Shown here: positions 1 to 8,018 of the stretch, in pieces
Layout: every line of letters begins with the position of its first letter
Numbering within the stretch: position 1 is the stretch's first letter
Origin: Streptomyces sp. NRRL S-350
Lineage (GTDB): Bacteria > Actinomycetota > Actinomycetes > Streptomycetales > Streptomycetaceae
DNA length: 64,000 nucleotides
Direction of reading: 5' to 3'
NCBI RefSeq assembly: GCF_000719705.1
Contig: NZ_JOHO01000053.1
Coordinates: 15,010 to 79,009 of the forward strand
Program-made: the position numbers and the translations under genes
Notes under the pieces: model-generated
What the model was told of the DNA's origin: nothing
The model's input: only the letters and a program-made list of their open reading frames with translations
The model's database searches: none

Positions 1-403
1 GGTGTTGGGGCGTTGCCTGGGCTCAGTCCCGTAGCTCCGCGCACCCGACAGGCCTGTGGGCGCCGGTCCGAACCCGCGGCGGCCGCTTGGGTGGTGATCT
101 GCGGGGCGCGGGCGGCTCCGATTCCGCCGGCGGCCCTCGCCCGTGGACCAGGGACGGCTGGATCACGTCGAGTAGCCCTTCGAGGCCACCCGCCCGCCAC
201 GGCGCGCCGATCGACCTGGACCACGTTCCCGCCGTCCGGCTCCGCATGGACCTCTGGCCGACCCGGAGGCTCAACTCCGTTGCAGCGTAGTGATTTTCGA
301 CCGTCCGTGTGCCGATACGCTGATCCGACGGCCACCTGCCGGGCTCGGGTCGCGATCGGGCACGGAGCCGCGGCCGACGGGGCGACCGGGAAGGCTGGTA
401 CGC
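1..403. other. No confident gene
   Basis: Open frames exist on both strands here, as expected at this GC content, but none has a convincing ribosome binding site or a recognisable protein family. It is probably the upstream region of the gene starting at 404, and may include the end of a gene lying outside the window. Confidence 0.4.
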
Positions 404-1012
404 ATGGTCCTGGGCAGGCGGAATCGGCGGGAAGCGGACGCCGGGCGTGCGAAGTTCATCGCCAACGAGGAGAAGGTCCGGTCGTGGCCCGGGCGTTGGG
501 ACTGCCCCGAGGTGGCCTGGCCGGACTTCGAGGAGGCACTGGGCCCCGGGCCGGGCCGGCCACGCGAACGCGACCGGTGGCTGGACCTCCACGCACCCTT
601 CCTGGAGCGGTACGACTGGCTCCTCGAAGCCGTGCCCCGGGCGAACGGCGTCCATGAGTTGGGGGCGCTCTGGGAGTTCGGCGCGGGCCACGGGTTCGAT
701 CGCCTGACGATCCGCTTCCGCAGCGTCCTCGACCCCGAGTACCTGGCCGAGAAGCTGGCGCTCGGCATCGAGGCGGCGGATCTCAAGGGATGGCAGGACG
801 GCGACACGCAGAGCGCCTACGAGTGGTTGTGCGAGGGTGTCGGCGGCCTGGTCGGCTCCGGCATGGTGCGCGGAAAGCACCGCGTGGGCTTCGTGCTGCT
901 GGAGTTGACCTGCGCGGCGGTCGGCGGCACCGACGTCATCACCGAGCTCCGCGTGTCGCTCACGACCACCTCCCTGGAGGGCCGGCCCCTGAAGCCCGAC
1001 GGCCGGGACTAG
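404..1012 (+). CDS. Hypothetical protein, 202 aa
   Basis: I do not recognise a family. The protein is rich in Trp, Arg and Glu, with a charged N-terminus (MVLGRRNRREADAGR), no signal peptide and no membrane segment, so it is likely cytoplasmic. The frame is open further upstream, to about 290, but the ATG at 404 gives a cleaner start. Codon use is typical of the window. A run of GCCGTC hexamers follows the stop codon. It converges with the helR-like gene, with no sign of an operon. Confidence 0.55.
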   Translation: MVLGRRNRREADAGRAKFIANEEKVRSWPGRWDCPEVAWPDFEEALGPGPGRPRERDRWLDLHAPFLERYDWLLEAVPRANGVHELGALWEFGAGHGFDRLTIRFRSVLDPEYLAEKLALGIEAADLKGWQDGDTQSAYEWLCEGVGGLVGSGMVRGKHRVGFVLLELTCAAVGGTDVITELRVSLTTTSLEGRPLKPDGRD

Positions 1013-1020
1013 CGTCGCCC

Positions 1021-1050
1021 GCCGTCGCCGTCGCCGTCGCCGTTGCCGTC
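1021..1050. repeat. GCCGTC hexamer tandem repeat (5 copies)
   Basis: Five consecutive hexamers (one with a C-to-T change) lie in the short gap between two converging genes. Confidence 0.8.
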
Positions 1051-1114
1051 GCGTCGCCGCGCCGGGTGCGCCCGCGCCGGGTGCAACCGCCGCGGCGAGG
1101 CGGGCGCCGAGTGG

Positions 1115-3199
1115 TCAGGCGGGCTGGACGGTGATGGTGCAGAGGCGCTTGGTGGCCCGGGTCAGGGCCACGTACAAGTCCCTTTCCCCGCCCGGGCGGG
1201 CCGCGATGATCTCCTCGGGGTTCAGGACGACGACCCCGTCGAATTCCAGGCCGCGTGCTTCGGAGGCCGGCACGATGCGTGCGTGGTGGGCGATGCCGTG
1301 GGCCGTCAGCTCGTTCACCATGGAGTCCGCGCAGATCACTCCCAGGAGTTCGCCCGGGTGCGCGGTGCCCTGGGCGCGGAGCTCGCGGACGACGACGGCG
1401 GCGACCGACCCGTCCGCGGGTGCGGTCACGGTGCGAGGGCTCTCTCCGTTTCGAAGTGCCCGGGTGGGCTTCTGGTCCGGGGCGATCCGCGTGAGCAGGG
1501 CCTGGACGCCGTCCAGGATCTCCTGCGTGGTGCGGTAGCTGACGGTCAGGTGGTGCAGTCTGAACCGCGGCCCGACGTGGGGGCTCAGCGCCTCCTTCCA
1601 GTCGCGTGCCGTCGCGACCGGGCCCGCCTGGGCGAAGTCGCCCACCAGCGTCATCGCCCTCGCCGGGCAGCGGCGGACGATCATCCGCCACTGCATGGCG
1701 GTCAGTTCCTGCGCCTCGTCGACGACGACGTGCCCGTACGTCCGCTCGGGGGGTCCGGCGAGCAGGCTCGCCGCCTCGTCCAGCAACGGCAGGTCGGCAT
1801 CGGTCCACGGGGCGTCCGGACCGCGCAGCAGGAGGGAACGTTCCCGCGCGGTCAGGCGGGGCAGGAACTCGGCGAGCGCGTCGGCGTCCGTCAGGAGTGC
1901 CTTCACGAGGTCACCGGGTGCCAGCCGCGGCCACAACGCCTCGACCGCTCGGTCGACGCCGGCGTCGTCGAGGAGATCGGCTCGGACGGCGTCCAGGTCC
2001 ATCTCGTGGGCCGGACCGGAGTCGGCCGCGCCTTCGGCACGGCGCTGGGCGGCGCCCGTGAACCGGTCGAGGTCCATGCCCGTCATCCTGGCGGCGTCGG
2101 CGTCGATCTGCTCCAGGAGATCGCCCATGTCCCGCTGCATCGCGTCGGTGACGGCCTCGACCAGGAGCTCCTTGAACACCTGGCGCGCGGGGTTGTGCCC
2201 CGGCGCGGCCGCCACGGCGGCGTCGCGTGCGGTGGCGACTTCCCCGGCGGACAGGTGGACCGGTTCCCGTCCGACCCGCACGGTGAAGTCCCCGGCGGGG
2301 GCTTGGCGGGTGCGCAGCAGGGCGGCCAGGGCGTCGGCGAGGTCGGAGCCGCCCTTGAGGCGTGCCGTGTCGAACGGGTCCGCCGTGTCCGCGGGCACGG
2401 CGGCCAGTTCGCGGCAGGTCGACAGAACGACGTCGTTCTCCCCGAGCGAGGGAAGGACCTGTGAGATGTAGTCGAGGAACCGGGCGTTGGGGCCCACCAC
2501 CAGGACGCCCTCCTGCGCGGCGCGCGGGAACGCGTACAGGACGTAGGCGGCCCGGTGCAGGGCGACCACCGTCTTGCCGGTGCCGGGGCCGCCCTGCACC
2601 ACGGTCACCCCGCGGTGGGCGGAGCGGACGATCTCGTCCTGCTCGGCCTGCAGCGTCGCGACGGCCGCGTGCATCCTGCCCGTACGCCGCGCCGACAGAG
2701 CCTCGGTCAGCGGGCCGTCCCCCACGACGTCCTCGTCGGTCGGGTCGGTCCCGTCCAGCAGTTCGTCGCTCACCGAGACGACCGTGCGCTCCTCGAGGCG
2801 CAGGTGCCGGCGCCGCCGCAGGCCCATCGGGTGGACCGGTGTCGCCTCGTAGAAGGGCCGCGCCGCGTTAGCGCGCCAGTCCACGAGCAGGGGCAGGTCG
2901 TCCTCCTCCGTGTGCAGTCCTATCCTCCCGATGCGCAGGGCCGTGCCGTCCGTCCGGTCGATGCGCCCGAAGACCAGGCCCTTTTCGGCGCCCTCCAGCC
3001 GGCCGATCTCCCTGGCCAGACGCTCGGCGGCGATTTCCCTCTCGTATGCCGCGTCGGGGCTGTCCGCCGGGGCCTTCAGCACGCTCGCCCGGTGTACTCG
3101 TGCCTCGGAAAGCCGCTCGGCGAGCAGCTCGTACAGGGAGGACACACAATCCTGCTCCGATTCGACCGCACGGGCAGCGGGATCATTCACTTCCGACAA
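1115..3199 (-). CDS. helR: HelR-type RNA polymerase-recycling helicase-like ATPase, 694 aa
   Basis: Superfamily 1 (UvrD/HelD-like) protein. Visible motifs: a Q-motif region (LQAEQDEIVR), Walker A GGPGTGKT, motif II VVDEAQELTAMQW, SYRT, GLEFDGVVVLNPEEI and YVALTRAT near the C-terminus. Actinobacterial HelR/HelD proteins of this size bind RNA polymerase, remove it from stalled complexes and, for HelR, displace rifamycins; that role is assigned by family. The frame is open to 3328, but TTG at 3199 is preceded by AAGGAG at 6-nt spacing, so I take TTG as the start (LSEVNDPAARAV). A 20-bp palindrome and a promoter-like pair lie just upstream. A HelD-like role without rifamycin resistance is the main alternative. 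Confidence 0.85.
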   Translation of the reverse strand: MSEVNDPAARAVESEQDCVSSLYELLAERLSEARVHRASVLKAPADSPDAAYEREIAAERLAREIGRLEGAEKGLVFGRIDRTDGTALRIGRIGLHTEEDDLPLLVDWRANAARPFYEATPVHPMGLRRRRHLRLEERTVVSVSDELLDGTDPTDEDVVGDGPLTEALSARRTGRMHAAVATLQAEQDEIVRSAHRGVTVVQGGPGTGKTVVALHRAAYVLYAFPRAAQEGVLVVGPNARFLDYISQVLPSLGENDVVLSTCRELAAVPADTADPFDTARLKGGSDLADALAALLRTRQAPAGDFTVRVGREPVHLSAGEVATARDAAVAAAPGHNPARQVFKELLVEAVTDAMQRDMGDLLEQIDADAARMTGMDLDRFTGAAQRRAEGAADSGPAHEMDLDAVRADLLDDAGVDRAVEALWPRLAPGDLVKALLTDADALAEFLPRLTARERSLLLRGPDAPWTDADLPLLDEAASLLAGPPERTYGHVVVDEAQELTAMQWRMIVRRCPARAMTLVGDFAQAGPVATARDWKEALSPHVGPRFRLHHLTVSYRTTQEILDGVQALLTRIAPDQKPTRALRNGESPRTVTAPADGSVAAVVVRELRAQGTAHPGELLGVICADSMVNELTAHGIAHHARIVPASEARGLEFDGVVVLNPEEIIAARPGGERDLYVALTRATKRLCTITVQPA

Positions 3200-3224
3200 G
3201 GGTGGCTCCTTAGATTCGGACCAC

Positions 3225-3253
3225 ACCATACGGTCGAAGTCCTCCGAAGGTAA
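3225..3253 (-). promoter_or_regulatory. Probable helR promoter
   Basis: On the minus strand TTACCT (3253-3248) and TATGGT (3230-3225) are 17 nt apart, a normal spacing. The predicted transcript would start about 20 nt before the TTG codon, just upstream of AAGGAG. The -35-like box overlaps the right half of the palindrome at 3248-3267. Confidence 0.45.
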
Positions 3254-3267
3254 GTCTTGACTTACCT
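3248..3267. promoter_or_regulatory. 20-bp perfect palindrome, probable operator of helR
   Basis: AGGTAAGTCTTGACTTACCT is a perfect inverted repeat centred about 58 bp upstream of the TTG start. Its position over the -35-like box suggests a repressor or antibiotic-responsive operator. Rifamycin-inactivating genes of actinomycetes are known to carry an upstream inverted repeat (RAE); I cannot confirm from memory that this is the same sequence. Confidence 0.55.
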
Positions 3268-4175
3268 GGTGAAGCCGTGTCCTTGTGACGGAATCCATGA
3301 CGGCCGACCGTATGGCGTGGCGCATCATGAATTACGCTGCTCCGCATATCGACAATTGCGCCGCTCTTCGTGCCCTCGCTGATTTACGGGAGGCTCCGCG
3401 CCCGGGGATGGCGGCGGAATTGTGCCGCGCTCGGGAAAAGGGAGGATCCGCCGAGGCGACCGGCGTTGCTCGACCGGGATCAGCTCGACCGGGATCCGCC
3501 CGACCTTTATGGTGTCGCCGCTGCGGCCGCCGGCATGTCGGCGAGCCACCCGCCAGCCGGAGTCCCGCCTTCCCGCCTTCCCGCCTTCCCGCCGTGCGGC
3601 CGCGCACCGGTCGGTAGGGGGAGTCGGTGGGACAGGCACGTCCGGCAACAGCGAGAGCGCCACCGCGCCGCTCTCGCCGTCGCCCGCACCACCCGCGCCA
3701 CCCGGGTCGGGGCCGTCCCGCTGCGTGCCGCCCGGCGGCCGGAGTCCACCCGTGGTGCCGTGCGAGGCCGCCGACCGTACGTTCCGAAGGTCTTCCGGCT
3801 GCATTGCGACTGGGCGGCAGCACGCGACACGTCATCGCGTGAACGCGCCAGCCCCACCCCCCTCTCCCAGCCACATGCCCCGGAGTACCAGTCGGGCGCG
3901 TTCGGCGGTCCCACCGCACCCCAGGTCGGAGCGGCCGGCAGGTCGTCTTCGGCCGACGCCCCGGCCGCCCGGCCCGGAACCTCTCGGGCCACACCAGAAC
4001 AACGTGCCCCACGCCTTGCGGAAATTCCGGATGAAAATGACCGAGAACGCGCTGGGTCAAGGAGTGTTCAATTGACCCTCGAAAAAACTGTACGGATACT
4101 GATCGAGCACGATGCAGCGGAAAACCGTTGCGCAGTGGAATCCGATTCATAATTTCATTCGACTGGGGAGGATCT
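3268..4175. other. Long intergenic stretch without a convincing gene
   Basis: About 900 bp. Six-frame open stretches have no ribosome binding sites and unnatural composition (Arg/Pro/Ala-rich). Two short direct repeats are visible: GCTCGACCGGGATC twice near 3465-3498, and CCGCCTTC repeated near 3566-3590. Base composition drops locally at 4060-4175, upstream of the secreted-protein gene, where its promoter must lie. Confidence 0.5.
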
Positions 4176-4532
4176 ATGTTCTCGAACGCGAAGAGGGCCG
4201 TGGGCTCGGTGGCCGCGGCCTTCGCCGTGGCGGCCACGCTCACCGTGGCCGTACCGTCCGGCAGTGCCTTCGCCATCGACCACGTCCAGTGCGACGGGAG
4301 CCGCAATGACTTCCTGAAGATCTGGTCGCACCTCGACGGCCGTGACAGCGTCGACTGCTATGCGAACGGGGGAACGATCGGCTTCGGCGGCTGGTGGATC
4401 GACCGGATCTCCACGGGGAACAACGACCTGGTCTACTCCGACGCCAACGGCGACTCGGTGAGGGTCAACCGCTGGACCGACATCTCGTTCCCGAACCGCC
4501 CGCCGAAGGTGAACTCCATCCGGATCCTCTGA
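4176..4532 (+). CDS. Secreted beta/gamma-crystallin-fold (killer-toxin-like, SKLP) protein, 118 aa
   Basis: ATG 4176 follows GGGGAGGA. The N-terminus is a Sec signal peptide: KR, then a long Ala/Val hydrophobic core, ending SGSAFA with likely cleavage after residue 33. The mature domain of about 85 residues has two Cys and the motifs CYANGG, GGWWIDRISTGNN and FPNRPPKVNSI, which match the Streptomyces crystallin-fold family (SKLP and metalloproteinase-inhibitor-like). Members are small, stable extracellular proteins, some inhibitory to yeasts. A strong hairpin 120 bp downstream ends the transcript. Antifungal activity is inferred only from the family. Confidence 0.75.
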   Translation: MFSNAKRAVGSVAAAFAVAATLTVAVPSGSAFAIDHVQCDGSRNDFLKIWSHLDGRDSVDCYANGGTIGFGGWWIDRISTGNNDLVYSDANGDSVRVNRWTDISFPNRPPKVNSIRIL

Positions 4533-4650
4533 CGAACCGGCGGAGCGGTCCCCGAACGGATTTCGCCCGGCGTCACCACCGCAAGTCCCCGCACCACTCG
4601 GGTCGCCGTCGGATTTCCGTGACGTGAATTCGCTCCACCTCCGGCTCATC

Positions 4651-4685
4651 GGTGCCGGCCACGCCAGAAGGGCGTGGCCGGCACC
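4651..4685. terminator. 15-bp stem, 5-nt loop hairpin
   Basis: GGTGCCGGCCACGCC and its perfect complement flank a 5-nt loop. It lies between the secreted-protein gene and the antitoxin gene; there is no T-run, as usual in actinomycetes. Confidence 0.75.
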
Positions 4686-4723
4686 GGTCTGTACGGAAGA
4701 GTAAAGGAGTGTCAGTTCGGTGC

Positions 4724-5005
4724 ATGAGTGACATCGTGCCCATCACGGAGGCCCGGGCCCGTCTCGGGAAGCTGGTCCGGCCTGCTTCCCACGCCCGTGA
4801 GCGCATCACCATCACCGGCCACGGTCAGCCCGCCGCGGTCCTCATCAATCCCCAGGAGCCGGCCGACCTCGAGGACGTCCCTGCCCTGGCCGTGGCCCTG
4901 GCCCTGGCCCTGGCCCGGTACCGGGCCCGACAGGTGGCCGACGCGGCCGCGGCCGTGCCGCACGAGCAGGTCCGTGCCCAGCTCGGTCTCGGGTCCACCG
5001 CTTGA
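4724..5005 (+). CDS. Phd/YefM-family antitoxin, 93 aa
   Basis: The N-terminus (MSDIVPITEARARLGKLV) and ITITGHGQPAAVLINPQE are the Phd/YefM DNA-binding fold that represses its own operon. The C-terminal toxin-binding part carries an unusual Ala-Leu run (VALALALALA) coded by GTGGCCCTGGCC-type repeats. The start is ATG 4724 with AAAGGAG upstream at rather long spacing. The stop overlaps the TTG start of a toxin frame, the normal arrangement for this family, but the toxin is cut short, so this is probably an orphan antitoxin. Confidence 0.75.
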   Translation: MSDIVPITEARARLGKLVRPASHARERITITGHGQPAAVLINPQEPADLEDVPALAVALALALARYRARQVADAAAAVPHEQVRAQLGLGSTA

Positions 5006-5091
5006 GCTTCACGATCATCTGGGACGAGCCGGCCATCAATGCCGCCGCCTGGTTCCTCAAGACCGACCCCGAGGGCCTGCGGCAGGACGTG
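5002..5091 (+). pseudogene. RelE/ParE-type toxin, N-terminal remnant
   Basis: The TTG at 5002 overlaps the antitoxin stop (TTGA). The first 30 codons read as a RelE/ParE N-terminus (SFTIIWDEPAINAAAWFLK, then TDPEGLRQ). Full toxins run about 80-90 residues with an RVGRYRVLYE-like core; here that core is absent and the sequence joins the 3' end of an unrelated minus-strand gene. A deletion or recombination joint at about 5090 is likely. Confidence 0.6.
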
Positions 5092-5096
5092 AGCAC

Positions 5097-5495
5097 TCAC
5101 GCCGAGTCGGCTGAGCCTCGCTTGTCCTCAACGTGGACGACGTGGAGTTCTGTGCCATCCCGATGGCGCTTGGAGCGCCCGAACAGCCCCACAGCGATCT
5201 CCGACTGATCCTGAGGCTCATCCGGGCCGACATAGGTGAGGACGTCGTTGTGGTGCCCCGTGACGATCCATCCCTCGGCGTCCTTGAGGTCGATCACCCC
5301 GAAATCTCCTGCCAAAGATCCGGCATGCACCGGACCGAACTCCTCCAGCAGGGCGGCGGCCTGTTCAGCCGGCTCTCCTTCCGGAGTGGTCAGCACGACA
5401 CAAGTGCCGTGCTCGAACAGCACCCACGACTTGCGAGGGTCGGCAAGAAGCCGCTGCCAGACGTCTATCAGCATCTCGGTGTTCACGGCGATCAT
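5097..5495 (-). CDS. Conserved hypothetical protein, 132 aa
   Basis: An acidic, soluble protein without a recognised domain. It begins MIAVNTEMLIDVWQRLLADP; motifs such as SWVLFEHGTCVVLTTPEGE and DFGVIDLKDAEGWIVTGHHNDVL (in part) suggest a compact alpha/beta fold. ATG 5495 is preferred over the upstream in-frame codon at 5516. Its 3' end abuts the truncated toxin, so it marks one side of the recombination joint. Confidence 0.6.
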   Translation of the reverse strand: MIAVNTEMLIDVWQRLLADPRKSWVLFEHGTCVVLTTPEGEPAEQAAALLEEFGPVHAGSLAGDFGVIDLKDAEGWIVTGHHNDVLTYVGPDEPQDQSEIAVGLFGRSKRHRDGTELHVVHVEDKRGSADSA

Positions 5496-5613
5496 CCTGC
5501 CGCAGAGCACCGACACGGGGTGACGATCGACTGGCGGCCACGGTGAACATGCGACTCCAGGTCATGCGGCCATGCCAGTCGCATCCCCCGGTTCCGGGGA
5601 CCGGCCGGGGCTG

Positions 5614-5991
5614 TCAGTACGAGGCGCTGGTGGCGCACCGGCGGGTGTTCCCGTTGCACACGACGACGTACGAGGTGATTCCGGCGTCCGGGAGCTCCGC
5701 GGTCCAGACCGTGGCACCGGTGGTCGACGCGTCCGAGTGCCCGCCGTTCGACTGCGAGAGGTACACGCTGCAGGAGTCACCGGTGGTGGAGGTCGCGTAG
5801 CCCTGCACGTGGTTGTGCCCGCTGTAGAACGAGACCACCATGCCCCCGGCACAACCGGGGACGTTGGCCGGGTAGGTGGTGCCGGCCGATGCCATTCCGA
5901 CGCTGAGGCTCAGGCGGGCGAGGCCCGTTTCCCGACTCGAGGGAACCGGATGACGGGCCTGCCCCTCGAGTGGTTCGATCAGATCGAACAC
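5614..5991 (-). CDS. Probable N-terminally damaged secreted protein
   Basis: The C-terminal 90 residues are Ser/Thr/Gly-rich with four Cys (VPGCAGG, DSCSVY, VVVCNGNTRRC), typical of a small extracellular actinomycete protein. A short hydrophobic stretch ending in an A-S-A box (ARLSLSVGMASA) looks like the end of a signal peptide. The upstream residues (GTG start, MFDLIEPLEG) do not look like a signal n-region, so the original 5' end may have been replaced. Function unknown. Confidence 0.45.
   Translation of the reverse strand: MFDLIEPLEGQARHPVPSSRETGLARLSLSVGMASAGTTYPANVPGCAGGMVVSFYSGHNHVQGYATSTTGDSCSVYLSQSNGGHSDASTTGATVWTAELPDAGITSYVVVCNGNTRRCATSASY
5973..5989. promoter_or_regulatory. 17-bp perfect palindrome (8-1-8)
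   Basis: GTTCGATCAGATCGAAC lies about 50 bp upstream of the ArsR-like regulator gene, in the divergent gap, where an autoregulatory operator would be expected. It also overlaps the first codons proposed for the minus-strand frame ending at 5614, which weakens that start. Confidence 0.5.
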
Positions 5992-6040
5992 TCATGACAC
6001 CGGCCGCTCGGGCGGCCGGCAGCCGACCTCGGGGGGTGCC

Positions 6041-7036
6041 GTGCTCCACCTCGACATGGACCGCGCCGTACTCGCGAACACCCGGTTCGCGATCTCGCCG
6101 CTCAGCACCGCGATCGGCGCGCTCCGCCTCCTGCGTGACGACGGGCGGCCGGGCGGCGGCGGTTGGCGGGGCAGGGTCCGGGAGACCGTCCGTGACCGGA
6201 AACTCGTGCTGCTGGGCTCGCTGTTCGGCGGTTCGTGGGACTACGTGCCGGACTTCCTGACACCGCAGCCGCAGGCCCCGGAGAACGGACTGCAGGAGGA
6301 ACTGCACGCGGTCGCCACCACGGACTGCGCCCGTCTGCGCTGGGAGCTGCAGGTCATGGCGCAGGGGGTCGGCGAGGAGCGATTGGCGGGCCGGGTGGTT
6401 CCCGTGGTCCTGCGCGACGCACTGGAGCGGGGCGAGCGGGACTTCGCCGAACGGATGGCGGCGGAGCTGCACCGGCTGTGGGATACGGCCCTCGCCCCGC
6501 AGTGGACGGCCCTGCGCACCCGCATGGAGGAGGACATCACCCACCGCGCGCAGACCAGCGCCCGCCACGGACTGTCCGGCATGCTGGCCACCCTGCACCC
6601 CAGGATGCTCTGGAACGACGACCGACTGACGCTGGTCAGCCGCCTCCGCGGCCGGATCTCCGGCAACACCGGCCTGATCCTTACTCCCTCGGCGTTCACC
6701 ACGGACCTGCGCATGGTCATCGACTCGGTACCGGGGCCCGCCGACCGGCAGCCCATGTTCGCCTACCCCTGCCGACCCGGACCGCAGACCCGCCCCAGGC
6801 CGACGGTCCACGCCCTGCTCGGGGCAACCCGGGCACGCCTCCTGTCCGACCTGCACACCCCCCGCACCACCGCCGAACTGAGCGAGCGCCACTTCCTCGC
6901 CACCAGCACGGTCTCCTACCACCTCGGCATCCTGCACCGGACCGGACTGGTCACCCGCACCCGCGCCGGACAACACGTCCGGTACCAGCAGACACGGCGC
7001 GCCACCGACCTCCTGGCCGCCCCCCGCCTCCCCTGA
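6041..7036 (+). CDS. ArsR-like winged-helix transcriptional regulator, 331 aa
   Basis: The GTG start at 6041 follows GGGGGG. Residues 1-250 form a long N-terminal region (start LHLDMDRAVLANTRFAISPL) seen in Streptomyces DUF5937-type regulators. Residues about 265-325 form a winged helix: GATRARLLSDLHTPRTTAEL, HFLATSTVSYHLGILHRTGL, RTRAGQHVRYQQT. The long N-terminus probably senses a ligand or partner; its signal is unknown. A 17-bp palindrome upstream may be its own operator. Confidence 0.75.
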   Translation: MLHLDMDRAVLANTRFAISPLSTAIGALRLLRDDGRPGGGGWRGRVRETVRDRKLVLLGSLFGGSWDYVPDFLTPQPQAPENGLQEELHAVATTDCARLRWELQVMAQGVGEERLAGRVVPVVLRDALERGERDFAERMAAELHRLWDTALAPQWTALRTRMEEDITHRAQTSARHGLSGMLATLHPRMLWNDDRLTLVSRLRGRISGNTGLILTPSAFTTDLRMVIDSVPGPADRQPMFAYPCRPGPQTRPRPTVHALLGATRARLLSDLHTPRTTAELSERHFLATSTVSYHLGILHRTGLVTRTRAGQHVRYQQTRRATDLLAAPRLP

Positions 7037-7232
7037 CACCCACACCCGACAATGGCTCCCCGCCCCGCCCCGCCCCGGCCCTGACCGGTTCACGGCGGAT
7101 CGGGGCCGCCGACCCCGGAACGTCGCCGCCCGGGACCGTGCGCAGACCACGGGCTCTGTCCACATGCTCGCGGGCCCGGTGGATCAGCCCGCCCCGGAGT
7201 TCATCCCCGGGCCAGGCACGCCGGTCGCCGCC

Positions 7233-7553
7233 TCACGCCAGGCGGGGGCCTTCACCGAGCAGTTCCGCAACCCGCCGGGCAGCCTCGTCCGGCGGCAGCT
7301 CGGCTGCCCAGGGGAGTGGTTCGGTGCCGTCACGGACGGGGTTCCCATCGTGATCCAAGGGGATGATCCGCCAGTCGTGGCCGTGCCGCCAGAACCCGAT
7401 CACCCCGTGAGGCCACGCGGGAAGGCTGGCGGTCCACCAGAACGCCGTCCCGTGCGCTTCCTCATGGCGCTCGTCGGGGCCGTGACCGAGCGCGGCACAA
7501 GCCGCGGCGAAAGCGGCATCGGCGGTGCGTCGATCCTGCCAGAACGAAACCAC
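7233..7553 (-). CDS. Conserved hypothetical protein, 106 aa
   Basis: A small Trp-rich soluble protein (FWQDRRTADAAF, FWWTASLPAWPHGVIGFWR, DWRIIPLDHDGN). The GTG start at 7553 is the first in frame. No family recognised. It lies between the ArsR-like regulator and the partition region and reads away from parA. Confidence 0.5.
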   Translation of the reverse strand: MVSFWQDRRTADAAFAAACAALGHGPDERHEEAHGTAFWWTASLPAWPHGVIGFWRHGHDWRIIPLDHDGNPVRDGTEPLPWAAELPPDEAARRVAELLGEGPRLA

Positions 7554-7628
7554 CCGCCGAGCTTATCGACTGCTGCAGTGAGTCCGTGATGGCAGCGCGC
7601 GTCCGAACTGCTGGGCCGTCACGAGGAT

Positions 7629-7645
7629 GTGGGACACCGTCCCAC
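7629..7645. promoter_or_regulatory. Palindrome GTGGGACACCGTCCCAC
   Basis: Perfect 7-3-7 inverted repeat. Its core differs by one base from the palindrome at 7921-7933, so the two are probably bound by the same protein. Confidence 0.55.
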
Positions 7646-7920
7646 CCGCCGTCACCGAAGCAGCGGCACCTGCACCGAGCCCGTCATGCGCGGAACGGAC
7701 CGCAACAATGGAAGGAGTCGCAGCCCCACGCCCTTCGATCCGGATGTTCCAGCAAACCGCCTTTCGCGCATGTTCCCCCCTCCGCCACATGGGCGCCGCC
7801 ATACCTGCAGAGAAACGATCAGGACCACTTCGCGGCGGCGTGAACCTCTCGGCGCGGGATCGGATCCGATCATTGTGCTCGATGACAGGCGGGTCGCGTG
7901 AAGCCCGTATCTGATCATCT

Positions 7921-7933
7921 GGGACACTGTCCC
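7921..7933. promoter_or_regulatory. Palindrome GGGACACTGTCCC
   Basis: Perfect 6-1-6 inverted repeat about 85 bp upstream of the parA ATG; partner of the site at 7629-7645. It is not the chromosomal parS consensus of Streptomyces. Confidence 0.55.
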
Positions 7934-8018
7934 GGTCCGCCGTCGTCGGCTTTGAACGGCGGGCATCCGCAGTACCGGGCAACACCGCCCGGGAAGCCCA
8001 CGGAGAGAACGGAACATC

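Larger units (their letters stand above)
7554..8018. other. Upstream region of parAB with two related palindromes
   Basis: No credible ORF. The stretch carries two copies of a GGGACAC(C/T)GTCCC palindrome about 290 bp apart, and a ribosome binding site (GGAGAGAACGGAACATC) before parA. It is the likely site of parAB autoregulation or of a centromere-like element. Confidence 0.5.

Noticed and set aside
23..880. 285-codon minus-strand ORF at the window start
   Set aside because: No recognisable motif and it overlaps the more natural plus-strand gene at 404-1012.
5097..5208. Continuation of the toxin frame to 5208
   Set aside because: Residues after about codon 30 show no toxin similarity and are antisense to a better gene.
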